DNA from: Clostridiaceae bacterium
GTDB taxonomy: Bacteria; Bacillota; Clostridia; Oscillospirales; Acutalibacteraceae
Length of the DNA: 8,580 nt
Reading direction: 5' to 3'
Assembly (NCBI GenBank): GCA_904501675.1
Contig: CAJGCL010000082.1
Coordinates: 1-8,580, forward strand
Shown here piece after piece: positions 5,102 through 8,580 of this stretch. How positions within the stretch are numbered: position 1 is the stretch's first letter; the number at the start of each line of letters is the position of its first letter. The translations under genes and the position numbers were made by a program. Below the pieces are notes generated by a model. That model made no database searches. It was given only the letters and a program-made list of their open reading frames with translations, and was not told the origin of the DNA.

Positions 5102-6328
5102 TTATATTGAGTTTCCAACAAGATTACCTGTAGAAAATGCTATCTGCAGATTGAAGCCGCCTGTATAGGCATCTACATCTATAACCTCACCTGCGAAGTA
5201 AAGACCTTCAATATTTTTACTTTTCATTGTTTTGGGGTCTATTTCTGAAACGCTTACACCACCTGAGGTAATGATTGCTTCTTCAAGAGGTCTGAAATCG
5301 GTAACAGTCAGACGAATATCTTTAAGAAGATATACAAGAGCTTCTCGCATATCCTTTGTTACCTGATTAGATTTTGTATTGCCGTTAAGACCTGAAAGTT
5401 TCACAACAATAGGAATCATTTTACGAGGTAACATAAGCGAAAGTGTATTGAAAAGATTTTTGTTTGAGCATTCAAGCAAATCTCTTTGCAAGCGTTTATC
5501 AAGCTGTTCGTGGGTAAGAGCAGGCTTGAAATCTATATGGATAACGTACCTTCCTCTCTCCATATTGCGCATATGAGAAGAAGCTGAAAGAATCATTGGG
5601 CCTGATACACCATAGTGGGTAAAGAGCATTTCGCCCATATCTTTGTAAACAGTTTTAAAGGTCTTTGTATCCTCAACCTGAATTTCCACATTACGAAGGG
5701 AAAGTCCCTGAGCATCAGTACACCAGCCCTCGTGGCATTCAAGGGGAACAAGAGACGGCTTCAAATCGGTAATTGTATGCCCCGCCTGTTTAGCCAGAAC
5801 ATAACCATCACCTGTTGATCCTGTAGCAGAATAAGACTTGCCGCCTGTTGCAATAAGCACATTATCAGCAAAATGCTTTGAACCATCTTCAGTTATACAG
5901 CCCTTTACTGCACCATCTTCAATAATAAGCTCAGTTACACGGGCAGTTTTTCTTTTAACGCCATTAACTGTAATAAATTTATTAAGAGCGTCTACAATAT
6001 CAAGCGCTCTGTCGGAAACAGGAAAAACTCTGTTACCTCTCTCTATTTTAAGAGGAACACCAAGTCTTTCAAAAAAGTCTATCGTATCGTCTGTTGTAAA
6101 CCTTGAAAAAGCGCCGTAAAGGAATCTGCCGTTTACAGGCACATTTGCAATAAGGTCATTAAGAAGAGGACAATTATTTGTAACATTGCATCTCCCCTTA
6201 CCTGTTATAGCAACCTTACGGGCTAATTTTTCGTTGCGCTCAAAGAGAGTTACCTTCAAGCCATTTTGTGCTGCTGTACCTGCAGCCATAAGGCCTGCTG
6301 CACCGCCACCAATTACGATTAAATCCAT
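5102..6328 (-). CDS. BaiN/HI0933-family NAD(P)/FAD-dependent oxidoreductase
   Basis: A 408-residue flavoprotein. The N-terminus has a Rossmann FAD-binding motif (GGGAAG, residues 7-12) followed by the acidic ribose-binding E30. The family-specific GKGRCNVTN lies at 43-51, LFTHYGVSGPMIL at 235-247, and the C-terminal FAD motif GEVIDVDAYTGGFNLQIA at 380-397. These mark the HI0933/YhiN family, whose members include BaiN, a bile-acid dehydroxylation-related enzyme. The substrate of most members is unknown, and no bile-acid genes lie nearby, so I do not infer that role. The start is the ATG at 6328, 8 nt after AAAGG and 4 nt beyond the tmcAL stop, rather than a TTG six codons upstream that overlaps tmcAL. 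It is followed 13 nt later by cmk; this pairing is common in Clostridia. Confidence 0.9.
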   Translation of the reverse strand: MDLIVIGGGAAGLMAAGTAAQNGLKVTLFERNEKLARKVAITGKGRCNVTNNCPLLNDLIANVPVNGRFLYGAFSRFTTDDTIDFFERLGVPLKIERGNRVFPVSDRALDIVDALNKFITVNGVKRKTARVTELIIEDGAVKGCITEDGSKHFADNVLIATGGKSYSATGSTGDGYVLAKQAGHTITDLKPSLVPLECHEGWCTDAQGLSLRNVEIQVEDTKTFKTVYKDMGEMLFTHYGVSGPMILSASSHMRNMERGRYVIHIDFKPALTHEQLDKRLQRDLLECSNKNLFNTLSLMLPRKMIPIVVKLSGLNGNTKSNQVTKDMREALVYLLKDIRLTVTDFRPLEEAIITSGGVSVSEIDPKTMKSKNIEGLYFAGEVIDVDAYTGGFNLQIAFSTGNLVGNSI

Positions 6329-6332
6329 AAAT

Positions 6333-7523
6333 TTATCCTTTAACAATTATTTTATCTGTCATTTCCTTGCCGCAAACATCCGCAACAGGCAACATAAGAG
6401 AAAACATATCTCTTGCCTTACATTCCAATTCAAATATGCGTTGGGCATCTTCATTAAGAGCTTTAATATCCGAGGATTTTGTAACAACAGGAAGAGTTGC
6501 AGTTTTTTTCATTACTTTCAGCAATTCTGCACCCTTGTTGTTAAAACCTAGCACCCTTATATAGGGCACAGGCTTGCTTACATCTTCCTTTGTAATACCA
6601 AGAAATGCGCAAAGAATTATTCTTCGAAGCCTTGAATGAGTATACCTCTTTGTTTTGATTTTTTCAAGTATTTCATCAACTGTGGTTGATGAACGAACAG
6701 CAGAATATATTCTATGTTCCAAGCCTTCGCTTACATCAGGAAGAAGAGAAAAATCCTCAACGCTCATTGTACGAAGCTTGTACAACACCGCGTCTTCCGT
6801 GTTTTTAAAATCTGCAGGTGCTTTGCCATTATTTATCGCTTCACCAAGAATCAAAGCCGTTTCTTCAGGTAAAAAACGTGAAACATTTTCTTTTTTCTTG
6901 AGAAGCTCTCTAACTGCAGATGCAGAGCAAATATTCTCAGAAAACTCATTTGAATCATGGCTTGCGCCAATTCTTTTTATTGGGTAAATATCTGTTTTAT
7001 AATTTCTGTTAAGAATGGCTTTTGTGTACTCTACGCCTAAAATATCGTTTGGTGTTGCAATAACAGATGCTATATTACCTGAGCACATTTCACAGAGAGC
7101 TTTCTGCCGCGCCTCAGGATACGAAACACCTTCACCGAGATATTTATTTATATATGCATTAATTTCAGAATTCAAAAGACTTTCAGCACATTCGGTTATA
7201 AGCTCTTTATTGCCACATTCAGAGCCAAAGCCCAAAGCATTTATAACACCTGTTGTGCAGAGAATATCTACCCCTGCCTGAGCAAATCTTTCTGCAGAAG
7301 CAGTAGCATACGGTACAGGTAAGGATAAAACCAAATCCACACCATTTTCCAATGCCATTTTTGTTCGTTCATAAGGAGAAACACAAGTGCACTCGCCACG
7401 CTGAACAAAGCTACCTGACATTACCGCGGTAACAGTATCTGCGCCATTATTTTTCAATTCATCCACAATATATCTGTGACCGTTATGAAACGGATTGAAT
7501 TCTGCAACAATACCGAAATTCAT
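6333..7523 (-). CDS. tmcAL: tRNA(Met) cytidine acetate ligase
   Basis: A 396-residue nucleotidyltransferase-fold enzyme (YlbM family), the usual length. In the characterised family TmcAL uses acetate and ATP, via acetyl-adenylate, to make N4-acetylcytidine at the wobble position of elongator tRNA-Met, which ensures accurate AUG decoding. The N-terminal ATP-binding signature is present (GIVAEFNPFHNGH, residues 4-16, with H13 and H16), then MSGSFVQRGE (35-44), YERTKMALENGVDLVLSLP (51-69), ATPNDILGVEYTKAI (156-170) and PIKRIGASHDS (181-191). The start ATG follows AAAGGAG at 6 nt spacing. It is the first gene of the leftward operon and lies divergent to ackA across 145 nt. I could not resolve a convincing -35/-10 pair for it. 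Confidence 0.94.
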   Translation of the reverse strand: MNFGIVAEFNPFHNGHRYIVDELKNNGADTVTAVMSGSFVQRGECTCVSPYERTKMALENGVDLVLSLPVPYATASAERFAQAGVDILCTTGVINALGFGSECGNKELITECAESLLNSEINAYINKYLGEGVSYPEARQKALCEMCSGNIASVIATPNDILGVEYTKAILNRNYKTDIYPIKRIGASHDSNEFSENICSASAVRELLKKKENVSRFLPEETALILGEAINNGKAPADFKNTEDAVLYKLRTMSVEDFSLLPDVSEGLEHRIYSAVRSSTTVDEILEKIKTKRYTHSRLRRIILCAFLGITKEDVSKPVPYIRVLGFNNKGAELLKVMKKTATLPVVTKSSDIKALNEDAQRIFELECKARDMFSLMLPVADVCGKEMTDKIIVKG

Positions 7524-7556
7524 ATGCTTCTCCTTTCAATAAAATCTGTTTTTTAC

Positions 7557-7584
7557 TTGCAAAAAAGATAATTAGTGATATAAT
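7557..7584 (+). promoter_or_regulatory. Extended -10 promoter for ackA
   Basis: A TTGCAA -35 (7557-7562, four of six consensus) and a perfect TATAAT -10 (7579-7584) are 16 nt apart, with TGA directly before the -10 giving an extended -10. Transcription would start near 7591 with a leader of about 78 nt. A second perfect TATAAT at 7612-7617, with a poor -35 (TTGGTG at 7591-7596, 15-nt spacing), could be an alternative promoter. Confidence 0.7.
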
Positions 7585-7668
7585 GATTACTTGGTGAATA
7601 TTTTACACAATTATAATAGGTTTTTATTTCTTATTTAGAATATTAACCATTTATTTGGAGGTTTATTA

Positions 7669-8580
7669 ATGAAAATTCTCGTAATTAACTGCGGAAGCTC
7701 CTCTCTTAAGTATCAGCTTTTTGATATGGAGGGCGAAAAGGTTCTCGCAAAAGGTATCTGCGAATCAATCGCTACAGATATGAGCCATACAAAAGGTTCT
7801 ACATTTGACGGCAGAAGCTTTGATGAATATGTAGATATTCCTGACCACAAGGTTGCTTTCAACATTGTTAAGGATGCTCTTACAGTTGGCGATTGCAAGG
7901 TTATTAATTCTCTTGAAGAAATCAACGCTATCGGCCACAGAGTTGTTCAGGGTGGCGACCTTTTCACAGAAAGCGTTATTATCAATGATGACGTTCTTGA
8001 GAAGATTGACTATCTCAGCGCTCTTGCACCACTCCACAACCCTGCTCACGTTGTAGGTATCAAATGCTGTAACGAAGTATTTGGCGACAGCGTTCCACAG
8101 GTAGCAGTATTTGACAACGCATTCCACAGCACAATGCCTGCTACAAGCTACCTCTTCCCTCCTCCATATAAGTATTATGAAGAAGACCACATCCGCCGTT
8201 ATGGTGCACATGGTACATCTCACCGCTTTGTTGCATACAGAACTGCAGAAATCGTTGGTAAAGACCTTAAGGATATTAAGCTTATCACATGCCACCTTGG
8301 TAATGGTTGCTCAATTACAGCTATTAAAGACGGCAAGGTTCTTGATACAAGTATGGGTCTTACTCCTCTTGATGGTTTTGCAATGGGTACTCGTTGCGGT
8401 GGCGTTGACCCATCAGCTATCACATACATTATGAAAAAACACAACATTTCACCTGATGAAATGGATAAGATTATGAACAAGCAGAGCGGTGTTCTCGGCG
8501 TTTCAGGCGTTCACTCAGACGACAGAGCTGTTAAGGCTGCTGCAGCTGAAGGTAACGAAAGAGCAAAGCTTGCAAGAGAC
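7669..8580 (+). CDS. ackA: Acetate kinase, C-terminus beyond the right edge
   Basis: The first 304 codons are present of a family usually about 400 residues long. The enzyme interconverts acetyl phosphate plus ADP with acetate plus ATP, giving ATP in fermentation. Visible motifs are the N-terminal phosphate-binding INCGSSSLK (N7, S12, K14), GHRVVQGG with R91, FDNAFH with D149, YGAHGTSH with H181, CHLGNG with H209, and GTRCGGVDPS with R242. These align with the catalytic Arg91, Asp148, His180, His208 and Arg241 of the Methanosarcina enzyme. A Gln replaces the common His in the GHRVVHGG motif, a conservative family variation as far as I know. The ATG follows GGAGG at 7 nt spacing. No pta gene is in the window. 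The final catalytic glutamate would lie outside. Confidence 0.97.
   Translation, partial: MKILVINCGSSSLKYQLFDMEGEKVLAKGICESIATDMSHTKGSTFDGRSFDEYVDIPDHKVAFNIVKDALTVGDCKVINSLEEINAIGHRVVQGGDLFTESVIINDDVLEKIDYLSALAPLHNPAHVVGIKCCNEVFGDSVPQVAVFDNAFHSTMPATSYLFPPPYKYYEEDHIRRYGAHGTSHRFVAYRTAEIVGKDLKDIKLITCHLGNGCSITAIKDGKVLDTSMGLTPLDGFAMGTRCGGVDPSAITYIMKKHNISPDEMDKIMNKQSGVLGVSGVHSDDRAVKAAAAEGNERAKLARD

Noticed and set aside
6186..6551. 121-codon plus-strand open frame across the tmcAL/flavoprotein junction
   Set aside because: It is antisense to two recognised genes with conserved motifs; composition explains the open frame.
7585..7668. Riboswitch or structured leader in the ackA 5' region
   Set aside because: The leader is very A/T rich and only 4-bp pairings such as AACC/GGTT are visible; nothing resembles a known riboswitch.
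7765..8295. 176-codon minus-strand open frame
   Set aside because: It lies entirely antisense to ackA, whose frame carries every acetate-kinase motif. The antisense translation is Cys/Val-rich with no recognisable domain.
1..8580. Mobile elements, CRISPR arrays, tRNA genes, toxin-antitoxin or defence genes
   Set aside because: No transposase, integrase, repeat-spacer array, cloverleaf or defence motif was found on either strand; the window reads as core chromosome.

Overview
The window looks like ordinary chromosomal sequence from a low-GC, anaerobic, clostridial Firmicute, most likely of the Oscillospiraceae/Ruminococcaceae type. The grounds are the fused ispH-rpsA gene behind cmk (a clostridial arrangement), strong AGGAGG-type ribosome binding sites, a SigH-like sigma factor, a CxxC-x17-CxxC zinc-ribbon protein and acetate kinase. 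The organism assignment is an inference; no rRNA or other marker is present. I see no tRNA, rRNA, CRISPR array, insertion sequence, prophage or defence system.

Layout, left to right. The 3' end of an archaeal-type, cofactor-independent phosphoglycerate mutase family gene runs rightward off the left edge and ends at 443. It converges on leftward genes across a shared hairpin terminator (451-476). Next, all on the minus strand, come a 93-aa double zinc-ribbon protein (500-781), a SigH-like sigma factor with a clear extended -10 promoter (916-1479, TTG start), and a zinc-ribbon, single-pass membrane protein of unknown function (1639-2325, TTG start) with its own terminator. Upstream of these lies a tightly packed four-gene leftward operon read in the order tmcAL, BaiN-family flavoprotein, cmk, ispH-rpsA (7523 down to 2414). 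Its junctions are 4 nt, 13 nt and a 1-nt TAATG overlap. A 16-bp hairpin follows the operon. Finally a divergent intergenic region (7524-7668) carries a good promoter for acetate kinase ackA, which runs rightward off the right edge.

How the genes fit together. The four-gene operon mixes translation functions (tRNA-Met wobble acetylation by TmcAL and a ribosomal S1-like protein) with CMP/dCMP phosphorylation and the last step of the MEP isoprenoid pathway. TmcAL consumes acetate and ATP; AckA, encoded divergently from the same intergenic region, interconverts acetyl phosphate plus ADP with acetate plus ATP. The sigma factor probably governs a post-exponential or sporulation-related regulon.

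No previously undescribed system is evident. The points most worth a second look are an internal Shine-Dalgarno and start-codon pair exactly at the IspH/S1 domain junction, which could release a free S1 protein; a possible 26-codon leader ORF ahead of the zinc-ribbon gene; and inverted repeats around the sigma-factor promoter.
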